From contig NZ_CP116009.1 of the NCBI RefSeq assembly GCF_027941915.1, positions 1,240,001-1,304,000 on the forward strand: DNA of 64,000 nucleotides, written 5' to 3'. This document shows positions 8,657 to 17,813 of this stretch, in pieces. Source of the stretch: Ramlibacter tataouinensis. Lineage in GTDB: Bacteria > Pseudomonadota > Gammaproteobacteria > Burkholderiales > Burkholderiaceae_C. Below the pieces are notes generated by a model, which was not told the origin of the DNA, made no database searches, and saw nothing but the letters and a program-made list of their open reading frames with translations. A program made the translations under genes and the position numbers. The number at the start of each line of letters is the position of its first letter. The first letter of the stretch is position 1.

Positions 8657-9181
8657 TCAGCTCCCGTACAGGACGGCTGCGGAATCGCCGCCGGTGGTTT
8701 CGGCGCCGTCGCTGCGCAGCAGCCCGGCCGCATGCGCGACGAAGACCAGCGCGCTGAGCGCCGACAGCGCCGCCACCACCCACAGCACCCAGGCCGTGGG
8801 AATGCCGAGGATGGCGGAGGCGTCGCCGTAGCTGGCCGAGCGCAGTGCCTGGCGCCCGCAGGCCCAGGCGATGACGCCGAACAGCGCGGCGCTCACGGCG
8901 CCGGCGAGCACGCGCTGCGCCGCGCGGGTCGCGCGCGGCACCGGCACCAGGTCGACGACGATGTGCCCTTGTCCCCGCCCCTGCCGCAGCGCCAGCACCG
9001 GGTACAGGACGAAGACCATCGCGCCGAGCACCACCTCCAGCACTTCCGTGCCCCAGGGCAGCGGACTGTTGAACAAGTTGCGGGCGGCGACGTCGACAAA
9101 CACGATGGCCATGAGGACCAGCAAGCTCACCGAGCCGGCCGCCGTCAGGGTGCGCTCCACCCTGTTCCGAGTGCCGCCCAT
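8657..9181 (-). CDS. TRAP transporter small permease (DctQ)
   Basis: The 174-residue membrane protein has four hydrophobic segments (near residues 13-35, 45-65, 85-110 and 130-155), the DctQ pattern. It is the scaffold subunit that pairs with DctM. It lies three bases after the DctP gene and one base before DctM, clearly co-transcribed. The C-terminal 20 residues are polar and variable. Confidence 0.9.
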   Translation of the reverse strand: MGGTRNRVERTLTAAGSVSLLVLMAIVFVDVAARNLFNSPLPWGTEVLEVVLGAMVFVLYPVLALRQGRGQGHIVVDLVPVPRATRAAQRVLAGAVSAALFGVIAWACGRQALRSASYGDASAILGIPTAWVLWVVAALSALSALVFVAHAAGLLRSDGAETTGGDSAAVLYGS

Positions 9182-9184
9182 CGA

Positions 9185-10225
9185 TTACTTCCCGCCGTTG
9201 GCCGCGGCCACCTCGGCGCGCACCTGCGCCAGCAGCTTCTGCGGATCGGCGACGCCCTTCTTGCGGGCCTTCTCGATCCAGTCCTTCTCCACCGGCTGCA
9301 GCACCTTCTTCATCTCGGCCAGCGCCGGCTCCGGCAGCACCTCGACCGTCTTGCCGGCCTTGCGCAGGCCATCGAAGGCCGCCCGGTCACCCTTGGCGTA
9401 GGCCTGGCCGATCCTGGCGGCGAAGGCTTCGCCGCTGATGCGCATGATGGCGTCGCGGTCCTCGGCGCGCAGCGACTTCCACTTGTCCTCGTTGATGCCG
9501 AGCACGAGCACGGTGTTGTAGATGGCGCCCGGCACGATGGTGGCGTAGTTGACCTGATCGTTCAGCTTGAAGGCCGGGATGGACTCGGGCGGCATCAGCG
9601 TTCCGTCCAGGACACCCGAAGACAGCAGTTCGTAGGTTTCGCTCACCGGCTTGTTGACCGGCACGGCGCCCAGCAGGGTCAGGGCCTGGGTGGCGCTGGG
9701 TTGCGGGCTGCGGAACTTCAGGCCCTTGAAGTCGGCGATGCTGCGCAGCGGCCGCTTGGCGTTGAACAGCTGGCCGGGCGAGACCACGTAGACCGACAGC
9801 GGGTGGACGCCCTTGAACTCCCCGTAGCTGGCCAGGTGCTTGCGGTAGAAGCGGTCCGCGATCGGCGCCAGCACCTCGGGGTTGTCGCTGATGAAGGGCA
9901 TCTGCAGCACTTCGAGGATGTCGAAGCGGTTGGGCGTGTAGCCCGGGATGAACACCACCAGGTCGGCCTGGCCGTCGCGCGCCACGTCGAACTGCGCGGG
10001 CAGCGTGCCCACCACCTTGGGCAGGGTGTCGATCTTCACGCGGCCTTGCGTGGCCTTCTCCACCTCGGCGATCCACGGCTCGATGACTTCCACGCGCATC
10101 GCCTGGCCGGCGGGCAGCCAGTTCGAGTACTTCAGCACGGTGGTCTGGGCGGTGGCCGGCGCGAAGGCGGCGAAGCCCCCGAGCAGCGCGAGTGCGCCGA
10201 CGAGGCGGCGGGTACGGGACATCAT
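9185..10225 (-). CDS. TRAP transporter solute-binding protein (DctP)
   Basis: This is the periplasmic receptor of the TRAP system, 346 residues with an N-terminal signal peptide ending near APATAQ. The segment LKFRSPQPS contains the Arg that binds the ligand carboxylate in DctP proteins, so the substrate is probably an organic acid. Two adjacent ATGs (10225 and 10222) follow a GGAGA site; 10225 is given. It is the first gene of the operon DctP-DctQ-DctM-kinase-partner-CrtC-like-ligase, whose promoter contains operator O3. Co-transcription with a CoA ligase suggests uptake and activation of the same acid. Confidence 0.92.
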   Translation of the reverse strand: MMSRTRRLVGALALLGGFAAFAPATAQTTVLKYSNWLPAGQAMRVEVIEPWIAEVEKATQGRVKIDTLPKVVGTLPAQFDVARDGQADLVVFIPGYTPNRFDILEVLQMPFISDNPEVLAPIADRFYRKHLASYGEFKGVHPLSVYVVSPGQLFNAKRPLRSIADFKGLKFRSPQPSATQALTLLGAVPVNKPVSETYELLSSGVLDGTLMPPESIPAFKLNDQVNYATIVPGAIYNTVLVLGINEDKWKSLRAEDRDAIMRISGEAFAARIGQAYAKGDRAAFDGLRKAGKTVEVLPEPALAEMKKVLQPVEKDWIEKARKKGVADPQKLLAQVRAEVAAANGGK

Positions 10226-10295
10226 TTGCGGGGTCTCCTGTTGCATGTGAAGGGGGTCGGGATGGCGTCGACACGCGGTCGCCATCCGCCATTTG

Positions 10296-10323
10296 ATAAT
10301 AGTCCGACGTGACGGTCTAACAA
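10296..10323 (-). promoter_or_regulatory. TRAP operon promoter with TetR-type operator O3
   Basis: The palindrome TAGTCCGACGTGACGGTCTA occupies 10300-10319. Read leftward, -35-like TTGTTA (10323-10318) and -10 TATTAT (10301-10296) are 16 bp apart, and the operator fills the spacer. It lies between the CoA-transferase stop (10375) and the DctP start (10225), so the TRAP operon has its own regulated promoter within a longer same-strand series. Confidence 0.8.
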
Positions 10324-10374
10324 ATCGGGAAAAGACCTGACCTGTTCGTCGGCCTTTCCGGATGGCGGGGCGCC

Positions 10375-11598
10375 TCAGTCCGCAGCGGTGCGGACCACGC
10401 CCTTGTCGTGCAAGCGCCCGAACTGCGCGGCGTCGACGCCCAGCAGCTCGGCCAGCACCTGCTCGGTGTGCTCGCCCAGCCGCGGCGCCGGCTGGGCCGG
10501 CAGGCGTTGCAGCCCGCCGAAATCCAGCGGAATGCCGGGCGCCAGCAGCGGCCCGACGCCGGGCTGCTCGATCGCGCTGAACATCGGGTTGGCCGTGGAG
10601 CACTCCGGGTCGTCGCGCACCAGTTGCGCGATGCCCTGGTAGCGGCTCCAGCAGACGCCGTCGCGGTCGAAGGCTTCGGCCACTTCCGCCAGCGGCCGGG
10701 CGGCGATCCAGGCGCCGACCCGTTGCGCGATCTCCGCGCGCGCGCGGAAGCGGTCACCCTCCCGCGCCAGGTCCAGGCCCAGCTTCGCGCCAAGTGCATC
10801 CATCGCCGACTGCAGCTGCGTGGCTTCGCAGATTGCCCGCCACTGCCGCGGCGTCAGTCCCACCACCATCACGCGCTGGCCGTCGGCGGTGAGGAAGTCG
10901 CGCCCGAACGCGCCGAACAGCTCGTTGCCGTGCCGCTCGCGCGGGCGGCCGAGCTGCGCCTCGGCGATGAAGCCGAGGTGCCCCATGACGGCCAGCCCCA
11001 CGTCCTCCAGCGCCAGCTTGACGTGCTGGCCCTGCCCGGTGCGGCGCCGGTGGCGCTCGGCGGCCAGCAGGCCCACCGCGACCATCTGGCCGGTGATCAC
11101 GTCCCAGGCCGGCAGCACGTGGTTGACCGCGCCTTCGCCGTCGACCGGACCGGTCATGTACGGCAGTCCCAGGCGCGGATTGACGGTGTAGTCGACCGCG
11201 GAGCCGCCGTGCCGGTCGCCCTGCAGCGTGAGCTGGATCAGGTCCGGCCGCCGTGCCTTGAGCTTGTCGTGATCGAGCCAGCCGCGCGGCGGAAAATTGG
11301 TCAGGAACAGACCGGCGTCGTCGCCCGGCGCGCAGGCGATGGCCATGGCCAGCTCGCGCCCCTCGGGCGAAGCCAGGTCCAGCGCCACCGAGCGCTTGGA
11401 CTTGTTGAGGCCGCACCAGAACAGGCTGGTGTTGTCGTCGGTCACCGGCCAGCGCCGGTAGTCGAGGCCGCCGCCCAGCGCGTCGATGCGGATCACGTCC
11501 GCGCCCATCTGCGCCAGCGTCATGCCGCCCAGCGGCGCCGCGACGAACGCCGCCGCCTCCACCACCCGCAGGCCGGCCAGGATGCCTTGCACCGCCAT
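10375..11598 (-). CDS. Family III CoA transferase, mesaconyl-CoA C1-C4 transferase (Mct)-like
   Basis: The 407-residue CaiB/BaiF protein has a nucleophilic Asp candidate at residue 166 (LPAWDVITG). The N-terminal block AFVAAPLGGMTLAQMGADVI and the segment GGGLDYRRWPV match, from memory, 2-methylfumaryl-CoA isomerase (Mct) of the 3-hydroxypropionate bicycle, which moves CoA within mesaconate from C1 to C4. The neighbour three bases upstream resembles methylsuccinyl-CoA dehydrogenase, which makes mesaconyl-C1-CoA, and a Meh-like hydratase for the C4 isomer is in the same operon. This context strongly supports the call, but a different intramolecular CoA transfer remains possible. It is the last gene of the leftward operon from 25563. 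Confidence 0.75.
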   Translation of the reverse strand: MAVQGILAGLRVVEAAAFVAAPLGGMTLAQMGADVIRIDALGGGLDYRRWPVTDDNTSLFWCGLNKSKRSVALDLASPEGRELAMAIACAPGDDAGLFLTNFPPRGWLDHDKLKARRPDLIQLTLQGDRHGGSAVDYTVNPRLGLPYMTGPVDGEGAVNHVLPAWDVITGQMVAVGLLAAERHRRRTGQGQHVKLALEDVGLAVMGHLGFIAEAQLGRPRERHGNELFGAFGRDFLTADGQRVMVVGLTPRQWRAICEATQLQSAMDALGAKLGLDLAREGDRFRARAEIAQRVGAWIAARPLAEVAEAFDRDGVCWSRYQGIAQLVRDDPECSTANPMFSAIEQPGVGPLLAPGIPLDFGGLQRLPAQPAPRLGEHTEQVLAELLGVDAAQFGRLHDKGVVRTAAD

Positions 11599-11601
11599 CG
11601 T

Positions 11602-13284
11602 TCAGCTCCCGCTCGGCGCCAGGCCGACAGCGCGTTCCATCAGGCTGCGCGCCACCACCTTCAGCGCCAGCGTTTCCTCGGCGCCCTCGAAGATCGACAG
11701 CACGCGCGCATCCACGAAGTACCGGCTCACCGGCGTCTCCTCCGCGTAGCCCATGCCCCCGTGAAGTTGCAGCGCCTCGCGCGTGACCAGTTCGGCCGAG
11801 CGGCAGGCCAGCAGCTTGACCAGGCTGGCCTCCATGCGGCCGTTGCCGCTGTCGACGATGCCGGCCACCGTGTAGGCCAGGCGGCGGCAGGCCGCCAGCC
11901 GTGCGCCCATCCGCGCCAGCTTGGCCTGGGTGAGCGGCAGGTCCGCCAGCGGCGCGCCGAACACCTTGCGGTCCTGGGTGTAGCGGACGGTGGCGCGCAA
12001 GGCCGCGCGCATCACCCCGCAGGCGCGCGCCGAGGTCTGCATGCGCCCGCCCACCATGCCGGCCAGCGTGTAGTAGAAGCCCTTGCCCAGGCCGGCTTCG
12101 CCGCCGACCACGTTCTCGTCGGGCACGAAGAAGTCCTCGAACGAGAGGTCGAACGAGTGCATGCCGCGGTAGCCGATGGTCGGGATGGCGCGGCCGATCA
12201 GCTTGCCGCCGCCGTCCTGCGTGTAGGCGAACTCGTGGGTGTCGTACGAGGGCTTTTCCGCCAGCAGCACCGACAGGCCCTTGTGGCCGAGTGAGCGGTC
12301 CGGGTCGGTGCGCGTCACCACCATCAGCACCCCTGCCTTGCCGGCGAAGGTGCACCAGGTCTTGGCGCCGTTGAGCAGCCAGCCGCCATCCACCCGCGTG
12401 CCCTTGAGCGAACACGCGGCCAGGTCGGATCCGTAGTCGGGCTCGGTCATCGCGATCGCGCACAGCGGGTCACCGGCGGCCAGCTGGGGCAGCCAGCGCG
12501 CCTTCTGCTGCGCCGTGCCGCCGGCCATGAGGGCGCGGGTGAGGATCTCCGGCCGCGTGATCAGGCTGCCGGCGGCGGCCAGCGATCCCTCCGACAGGGC
12601 CTCGGTCACCACCACCATCAGCAGGGTGTCGTCGCGGTCGTCGGGGGCACTGCCGCCGTACTGCTCGGGAATGGCCAGCCCGAACACGCCCATCTCGCGC
12701 ATCGGCTGCAGCAGCGACTCGGGGACGGTGAGGTCGTGCCGGTGGATGGCCTCGGCCTGCGGCGCCACCACCTCCTCGGCGAAGCGCCGGAACGCGTCCT
12801 GCGCCATGGCATGCTGGTCGTCCAGCGCGACCTCGCCGGCGATGCCCTGCGCTTCGGCCACGGCGCGGCCAGCCGCTTGCAGCGCGGCGGCGCTGCCCGA
12901 CCCTGCGCGCAACTCGAGCCAGGCGCGGTCGGTGCGCAGCGCGTGCAGCGGCGCCAGGTCCAGCCCCGCCTCGGCGTACATCACGTCCAGCCGGTCCAGC
13001 ACCGCGACCACCGCATCGACGGCGAACACCAGCGCGAGCTGCCCCTGCAGCGGTTCAGCCTGCGCCGTGAGTGCGGCCACCGAGGTTTCGGCCGCCAGCA
13101 GCTCCGCCCCGCCCCAGGCCATCTCGAAGGCGGCGACCTGCCGGGCGTCCAGCCGGGCCGCATCCAGCCGGCCGTTGTCCAGGCAGCCTTGCGCGAGCGC
13201 CGCGACCGCGGCGTCGAAGGCCTGGCGCATCCGGGCCAGCACTTCGCCGGCCAGCCGCACCTGCTGCTGCATCGAGTCGTCCAT
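11602..13284 (-). CDS. Acyl-CoA dehydrogenase, (2S)-methylsuccinyl-CoA dehydrogenase (Mcd)-like
   Basis: The 560-residue flavoprotein is longer than the usual 380-400 because of an N-terminal helical extension of about 155 residues, a hallmark of methylsuccinyl-CoA dehydrogenase. The core shows the N-terminal dehydrogenase segment (MREMGVFGLAIPEQYGG), the FAD-binding region (AIAMTEPDYGSDLA) and a C-terminal FEGAEE in the catalytic-Glu region. Mcd oxidises methylsuccinyl-CoA to mesaconyl-C1-CoA. It is followed by an Mct-like transferase three bases on. In an ethylmalonyl-CoA pathway Mcd would be accompanied by crotonyl-CoA carboxylase/reductase, which is not present here, so a catabolic role is more likely. 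Confidence 0.78.
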   Translation of the reverse strand: MDDSMQQQVRLAGEVLARMRQAFDAAVAALAQGCLDNGRLDAARLDARQVAAFEMAWGGAELLAAETSVAALTAQAEPLQGQLALVFAVDAVVAVLDRLDVMYAEAGLDLAPLHALRTDRAWLELRAGSGSAAALQAAGRAVAEAQGIAGEVALDDQHAMAQDAFRRFAEEVVAPQAEAIHRHDLTVPESLLQPMREMGVFGLAIPEQYGGSAPDDRDDTLLMVVVTEALSEGSLAAAGSLITRPEILTRALMAGGTAQQKARWLPQLAAGDPLCAIAMTEPDYGSDLAACSLKGTRVDGGWLLNGAKTWCTFAGKAGVLMVVTRTDPDRSLGHKGLSVLLAEKPSYDTHEFAYTQDGGGKLIGRAIPTIGYRGMHSFDLSFEDFFVPDENVVGGEAGLGKGFYYTLAGMVGGRMQTSARACGVMRAALRATVRYTQDRKVFGAPLADLPLTQAKLARMGARLAACRRLAYTVAGIVDSGNGRMEASLVKLLACRSAELVTREALQLHGGMGYAEETPVSRYFVDARVLSIFEGAEETLALKVVARSLMERAVGLAPSGS

Positions 13285-13295
13285 GTGTTTCGTCC

Positions 13296-14600
13296 TCAGG
13301 CCGCGGCCATCTCGAGCGCTGCCAGCGCTTTGCTTGCCGCTTCGCGGCCAGTGTAGGCGCAGGCCTGGGTGCCGCCGTCGCCGTACTCCTTGACCGCATC
13401 GCCGACGTGCCAGAAGTTGGCCAGCGGCGTGTCCTGCGGCATGTCGAAGCCGGCGCACGAGCGCTGCGCCGGCCAGTCGTTCCGCATCACGCGCACCGAC
13501 AGCATCTTCGCGTCCTTGAACCCGGGGAACAGCTCGCGCAGGTCGGCCAGCGATTCCTCGATCTCGGCCTGCTCGTCGAAGTCGCCGGTGGCCGGGCGCG
13601 GCACGGCGTAGGCCACGTACTGGTACCAGCCGGCCGGCGCCAGCTCCGGGCAGGTGGCGGTCAGCTCGCCCATGTTGCACAGCCGGCGGGTCTTGCCGAA
13701 GGTGACCAGGCCGGGCACGTCGAGCAGGCGCTCGCGGGTGGCGAAGTTGATCACGATGTTGGCGGCCGGCTTGGGCGTGCTGCGCGCACGGGCCACGTAG
13801 TCCGCACCGAAGGCCTCGGCGCCGGGCAGCGCCACGGTGGCGGCGGGGCCGATGTTGCCGATCACCACGCCGGCCTGCACACGGCGGATGGCGCCTTCGT
13901 GCTCGATGTCCAGGGCCGTGACGCGGCCGTCGGCGGTGTGCAGCGCCGTCACCGGCGCATCCAGCCAGATCTCGCCGCCGTGCCGCCGGATGCCGTCGCC
14001 CAGGTCGTTCCACAGGCCCACGGTGCCGCGCGGGCAGAAGCCGAAGCGCTTGAACGCGCCCTTGATCGCGAAGTAGGTGAGGAAGGCGCGCGCCGGCAGT
14101 TCGTCGCTGTTGGCCGCGAAGATCGCCGCGCACAGGTTGCGGAAGATGGCGTGGACCGTCTCGTTGGAGGTGTACTGCGACAGCCACTCCTTGGTGCTCA
14201 TCTTCGCCTCCGGCAGGTCGCCGGCGCGCGCGTCGGCGAACTTGGCGCCGATCTTGGCGGCCTGCTTGGTGAAGGTGCCCAGCAACATGCCCCAGCCGCC
14301 CTTGGCCACGTTGATCACCTTGCCGTCGATGTAGAAGACGGTGGCGGGGTTGGGCTCGCGGATGTCGAGCGGCACGCCCAGCAGGTCGAAGGTCTCCTCG
14401 AACACGCCGCCGCGCTCGATGGCGATGGCGCCGATGTTCACGATGTGGCCGTCGATGGCCTCGCTCGAGGCACGGCCGCCCAGGCGGCCCAGGCGTTCGG
14501 TCAGCAGCACCTTCTTGCCGGCCGCCACCAGGCGGGCCGCGGCGCTCATGCCGCCGGCGCCGGCGCCGATCACGACGGCGTCATAGTAGGGATGGGTCAT
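13296..14600 (-). CDS. FAD-dependent phytoene-desaturase-like oxidoreductase
   Basis: The 434-residue flavoprotein has an N-terminal dinucleotide-binding motif (VVIGAGAGGMSAAARL) and a C-terminal FAD-contact region (HVGDAVKEYGDGGTQACAYTGREA), the layout of phytoene dehydrogenase/CrtI-like and amine-oxidase-superfamily enzymes. Members introduce, remove or isomerise C=C bonds in hydrophobic substrates. It lies between the Meh-like hydratase and Mcd-like dehydrogenase genes with short gaps (30 and 11 bp). A role in ring desaturation or saturation of a pathway intermediate is inferred; no substrate can be named. Confidence 0.75.
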   Translation of the reverse strand: MTHPYYDAVVIGAGAGGMSAAARLVAAGKKVLLTERLGRLGGRASSEAIDGHIVNIGAIAIERGGVFEETFDLLGVPLDIREPNPATVFYIDGKVINVAKGGWGMLLGTFTKQAAKIGAKFADARAGDLPEAKMSTKEWLSQYTSNETVHAIFRNLCAAIFAANSDELPARAFLTYFAIKGAFKRFGFCPRGTVGLWNDLGDGIRRHGGEIWLDAPVTALHTADGRVTALDIEHEGAIRRVQAGVVIGNIGPAATVALPGAEAFGADYVARARSTPKPAANIVINFATRERLLDVPGLVTFGKTRRLCNMGELTATCPELAPAGWYQYVAYAVPRPATGDFDEQAEIEESLADLRELFPGFKDAKMLSVRVMRNDWPAQRSCAGFDMPQDTPLANFWHVGDAVKEYGDGGTQACAYTGREAASKALAALEMAAA

Positions 14601-14630
14601 GGGAGTCTCCTGTGGGATGGGGGCGCGGCC

Positions 14631-15485
14631 TCAGCGGAACCGCACCGAGGCGGTCATGCCGAGGAAGCCGGCGGGATCGGACGTCCAGAGCGCGGCGCCG
14701 CCCTCCTCCGGGCGGCCGCACAGGCGCAGCGGGTCGGTGTCGAAGGCGGGGCGCTGGGCGCGGAAGCGGAACTGCGCCGGCTGCGCGCCCGGCCGCTCGC
14801 GCGCCGCCAGGTCCAGCAGCAGGGTGGCGATCAGCGGGCCGTGCACCACCAGCGCCGGATAGAACTCCTCGCGCGTGGCGTAGTCGCGGTCGTAGTGGAT
14901 GCGGTGGCCGTTGTAGGTGAGCGCGGAAAAGCGGAACAGCAGCACCGGATCGGGCTGCAGTTCGCGCGACCAGGCGGCCTCTTGTGGCGCGGCCTCGCCG
15001 GCCGGCAGCGGCGCCGGCGCGGTCGGCGCCTCGCGATAGACGATGTGCTGCAGCTCCGAAATGCAGGCCTGCCCGTCCTGTTCCAGCTCGTGGGCGACGG
15101 TGACGAACACCAGCGAGCCGGCCTTGCCCTGCTTCAGGTCCACGCTGCGCACGGTGGAGGTCTTGCGCGCCGGCCGCCCCAGGCGCAGCGGCTGCTGCAC
15201 CGTCATCTCGCCGGCCGCCCACATTCGGCGCGGCAGCGGCACCGGCGGCAGGAAGCCGCCGCGTTGGGGGTGGCCGTCCGCGCCCGTGGCCGCGCGGCTG
15301 GGCGCATCGAGGAAGTACAGCCAGTGCCAGGGCAGCGGCAGCGCGTCGCCTTCGCCCGGTGCCTCGGCGCGATCGAGCAGCCCGGCCAGCGCGCGCGCCG
15401 GGAACGGATCGAGGAACTGCTCGGCGCTGCTGGCGCGGCCCACCCACTGGCGCAGGTGGTCGAGGTCGATCGGCGCGGCGCTCAT
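14631..15485 (-). CDS. MaoC/HTD2-type hydratase, mesaconyl-C4-CoA hydratase (Meh)-like
   Basis: The 284-residue double-hotdog protein has a signature near the C-terminal half: FRFSALTYNGHRIHYDRDYA followed by YPALVVHGPL. This is characteristic of the FAS1-like dehydratase group containing mesaconyl-C4-CoA hydratase and itaconyl-CoA hydratase. Either activity yields (S)-citramalyl-CoA. The gene overlaps the 3-hydroxyacyl-CoA dehydrogenase gene by four bases. With the Mct-like transferase downstream and a CitE-like lyase across the divergent promoter at 25622, it fits a mesaconyl-CoA to citramalyl-CoA step. Itaconyl-CoA hydration is the main alternative. Confidence 0.75.
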   Translation of the reverse strand: MSAAPIDLDHLRQWVGRASSAEQFLDPFPARALAGLLDRAEAPGEGDALPLPWHWLYFLDAPSRAATGADGHPQRGGFLPPVPLPRRMWAAGEMTVQQPLRLGRPARKTSTVRSVDLKQGKAGSLVFVTVAHELEQDGQACISELQHIVYREAPTAPAPLPAGEAAPQEAAWSRELQPDPVLLFRFSALTYNGHRIHYDRDYATREEFYPALVVHGPLIATLLLDLAARERPGAQPAQFRFRAQRPAFDTDPLRLCGRPEEGGAALWTSDPAGFLGMTASVRFR

Positions 15486-16999
15486 CGGGCCGCCTCCGGC
15501 GTGGTCAGCGGCAGGCCCAGTGCCACGCGACGCGCCAGCCAGGGGCTGGGGCGGTAGCGCGGGTCGCCGGTGGCGGCGAGCTGCGCCTGCAGGATGGCCA
15601 GGATTCGGGCGGCGCCGAGCTGGTCGCCCCAACCCAGCGGTCCGTGCGGATAGCCCAGGCCCAATTGCACGGCGTCCTCGAGGTCCTGCACCCCGGCGAT
15701 GCCACGCTGGGCGATGTTGGCGGCGATGTTGACGATGGTGGCCATGACGCGCTGCGCGATGAAGCCCGGGCTGTCGTTGATGACGGTGACGGCGGTGCCG
15801 TCCTGCGCCAGCAGCGCGTGGGCGGCGTCGCGGGCCTCGGGCGCGGTGACGGCCGTCAACATGAGCGTGCGCCGCAGCGCCAGCGGCGGCAGCGGGTCGA
15901 CCGCGACGCAGCGCGCCGGATCCAGTTGCAGTGCGAGCGCGGTCGAGGTCGCGTCCTGGCCCCAGGGCTGGACCAGCGCGAGCCGGGCGTCGGCGGCCCG
16001 CTCGACCAGCCGGGCGCCGGCCGCCTGCGCCAGCTCGCGCAGTCCGGCCGCGCCGCTGGCCGCAGGATCGATCCACACGGCCAGCCCGGGCGGCAGCGTC
16101 GGCACCGGCCGGGCCGGCGCGGTCAGCTTCTTGCCATCCTCGTAGCGGTACCAGCCTTCGCCGCTCTTGCGGCCGAACAGGCCGGCGGCGACCCGCGGCG
16201 GCACCAGCGACGAGGGGCGGAAGCGCGGCTCCTGCTGGAACTGCTCGTAGATCGAGGCCATCACGCGCGAGGACACGTCCAGCCCGGTCAGGTCGAGCAG
16301 CTCGAACGGCCCCATGCGAAAGCCCATGGCCTCACGCAGCACGTCGTCGACGTCGGCCGGCGTGGCCACCTGCTCCTCGACGATGCGCAGACCCTCGGTG
16401 TAGAGGCCGCGGCCGGCGTGGTTGATCAGGAAGCCGGGCTGGTCGGCGGTCACGACCGCCCGGTGGCCGGCGCCTTGGGTGAGCGCGCGCAGGCGCTCGA
16501 CCACGGCCGGCGCGGTGCGCACCGCGGCGATCACCTCGGCCACCTTCATCAGCGGCACCGGGTTGAAGAAGTGCAGGCCGGCGACGCGCTGCGGGCGGCG
16601 GCACGCGGCGGCGATCTCCGATACCGTCAGCGAGGAGGTGTTGCTGGCCAGGATCGCGTCCTCGCCCAGCAGGCCCTCCAGTTCGCGGAACAGCGCGCGC
16701 TTGACCTCCAGGTCCTCGACGATGGCTTCTACAACGACTTCGCAGTCGGCCAGGTCGGCCAGGCCGTTGCAGGCGTGGATGCGGCCGCGCGCCTGCTCGT
16801 ATTCCGCCTGGGTCATGCGACCCTTCTCCACGGTGCGCGCGAGCATCCCGGCGACGTAGTCCACCGCCTGGGCGGCGGCGCCCGGCTGCGCGTCGTGGCA
16901 GCGCACGGTGTGGCCGGCCTGGGCGAACAGCTGCACGATGCCGCGGCCCATGGTGCCGGCACCGACGACGCCGATGGTGGTGGGGGAGATCTTGGCCAT
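15482..16999 (-). CDS. Two-domain 3-hydroxyacyl-CoA dehydrogenase (PaaH-like)
   Basis: The 505-residue protein contains NAD-binding motif VVGAGTMGRGIVQLF at the N-terminus, the catalytic-His segment LHFFNPVP near residue 140, and a duplicated C-terminal helical domain (GFLINHAGRGLYTEG, later GFIAQRVMATIVNIA), as in PaaH-type monofunctional enzymes. It oxidises an (S)-3-hydroxyacyl-CoA to the 3-oxoacyl-CoA with NAD+. The ATG at 16999 has no clear ribosome site; a TTG one codon upstream is an alternative. It is followed with a 4-bp overlap by the Meh-like gene and preceded at 28 bp by an enoyl-CoA hydratase gene, its likely functional partner. Confidence 0.9.
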   Translation of the reverse strand: MAKISPTTIGVVGAGTMGRGIVQLFAQAGHTVRCHDAQPGAAAQAVDYVAGMLARTVEKGRMTQAEYEQARGRIHACNGLADLADCEVVVEAIVEDLEVKRALFRELEGLLGEDAILASNTSSLTVSEIAAACRRPQRVAGLHFFNPVPLMKVAEVIAAVRTAPAVVERLRALTQGAGHRAVVTADQPGFLINHAGRGLYTEGLRIVEEQVATPADVDDVLREAMGFRMGPFELLDLTGLDVSSRVMASIYEQFQQEPRFRPSSLVPPRVAAGLFGRKSGEGWYRYEDGKKLTAPARPVPTLPPGLAVWIDPAASGAAGLRELAQAAGARLVERAADARLALVQPWGQDATSTALALQLDPARCVAVDPLPPLALRRTLMLTAVTAPEARDAAHALLAQDGTAVTVINDSPGFIAQRVMATIVNIAANIAQRGIAGVQDLEDAVQLGLGYPHGPLGWGDQLGAARILAILQAQLAATGDPRYRPSPWLARRVALGLPLTTPEAAR

Positions 17000-17027
17000 C
17001 AAAGGAAAAATTTAAACGGGGCCGCGT

Positions 17028-17813
17028 TCAGCGGCCGGTGAATGCGGGCTTGCGCTTGTCCAGGAACGCGCGCATGCCTTCGGTCTTGTCCTCGGTGTCG
17101 AACAGCAGCAGGAACTCGCGGTTCTCCAGCGCCAGCGCCGCGTCCAGCGGCAGGTCCGCGCCCTGGCGCAGCACCCGCTTGGTGGCGTCCAGCGCCTTGG
17201 GCGGCATGCGGGCTGCCTTGCGCGCCAGCTCCAGCGCGCGGGCCAGCGCCTGGCCCTCCGGCGCGAGCTCGGCCACCAGGCCGAGCTGGAACGCGCGCTC
17301 GCCGGTCAGCGGCTCGCCGGTCATCAGCATCAGGCTGGCGACCTGCTTGCCGACGCTGCGCACTAGCCGCTGGGTGCCACCGGCGCCGGGCATGATGCCC
17401 ACCGCCAGTTCGGGCTGGCCCAGGCGCGCCGTCGGGTCGGCCACGATGAAGTCGCACATCAGCGCCAGCTCGCAGCCGGCGCCCAGCGCGAAGCCGCTCA
17501 CGGCCGCGATCACCGGTTTGCGGGCGCCGGCCACCGGCGCCCAGTACTGGCCCAGGTCGATCTCGGCGACCTGCTGGGCGCCCTTGTCCACCAGCAGGTT
17601 CAGGTCCGCGCCGGCGGCGAACACGGTGTCGCTGCCGGTGATGACGATGGCCTTGACCTCGGGGTCGGCTTCGAGGCCGCGGACGGCCTCGGCGATGGCG
17701 CCGCGCATGGTGAGGTCCAGCGCGTTGCGCTTGTCGGGCCGGTTGAGCGTGAGCACGCCCACGGCGCCTTCGCGGCTCACCAGCACGGGGGCGGTCGGCA
17801 CTGTCTCGCTCAC
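17028..17813 (-). CDS. Enoyl-CoA hydratase/isomerase family protein
   Basis: The 261-residue crotonase-fold protein has oxyanion-hole segments FAAGADLNLL and GFALGAGCELALMCD, and ELAVGIMPGAGGTQRL in the third block, where hydratases place a catalytic Glu (crotonase reads E-x-x-x-G-x-x-P-x-x-G). This is the most canonical of the three crotonase-fold proteins here and the best candidate for ordinary trans-2-enoyl-CoA hydration ahead of the dehydrogenase at 16999. The start is GTG at 17813, overlapping the preceding gene by four bases (GTGA). Confidence 0.87.
   Translation of the reverse strand: MSETVPTAPVLVSREGAVGVLTLNRPDKRNALDLTMRGAIAEAVRGLEADPEVKAIVITGSDTVFAAGADLNLLVDKGAQQVAEIDLGQYWAPVAGARKPVIAAVSGFALGAGCELALMCDFIVADPTARLGQPELAVGIMPGAGGTQRLVRSVGKQVASLMLMTGEPLTGERAFQLGLVAELAPEGQALARALELARKAARMPPKALDATKRVLRQGADLPLDAALALENREFLLLFDTEDKTEGMRAFLDKRKPAFTGR

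Noticed and set aside
7327..8757. Plus-strand open frame of 476 codons opposite the TRAP genes
   Set aside because: Composition is dominated by His, Arg, Asp and Gln with no hydrophobic core, typical of the antisense frame of a GC-rich membrane protein gene.
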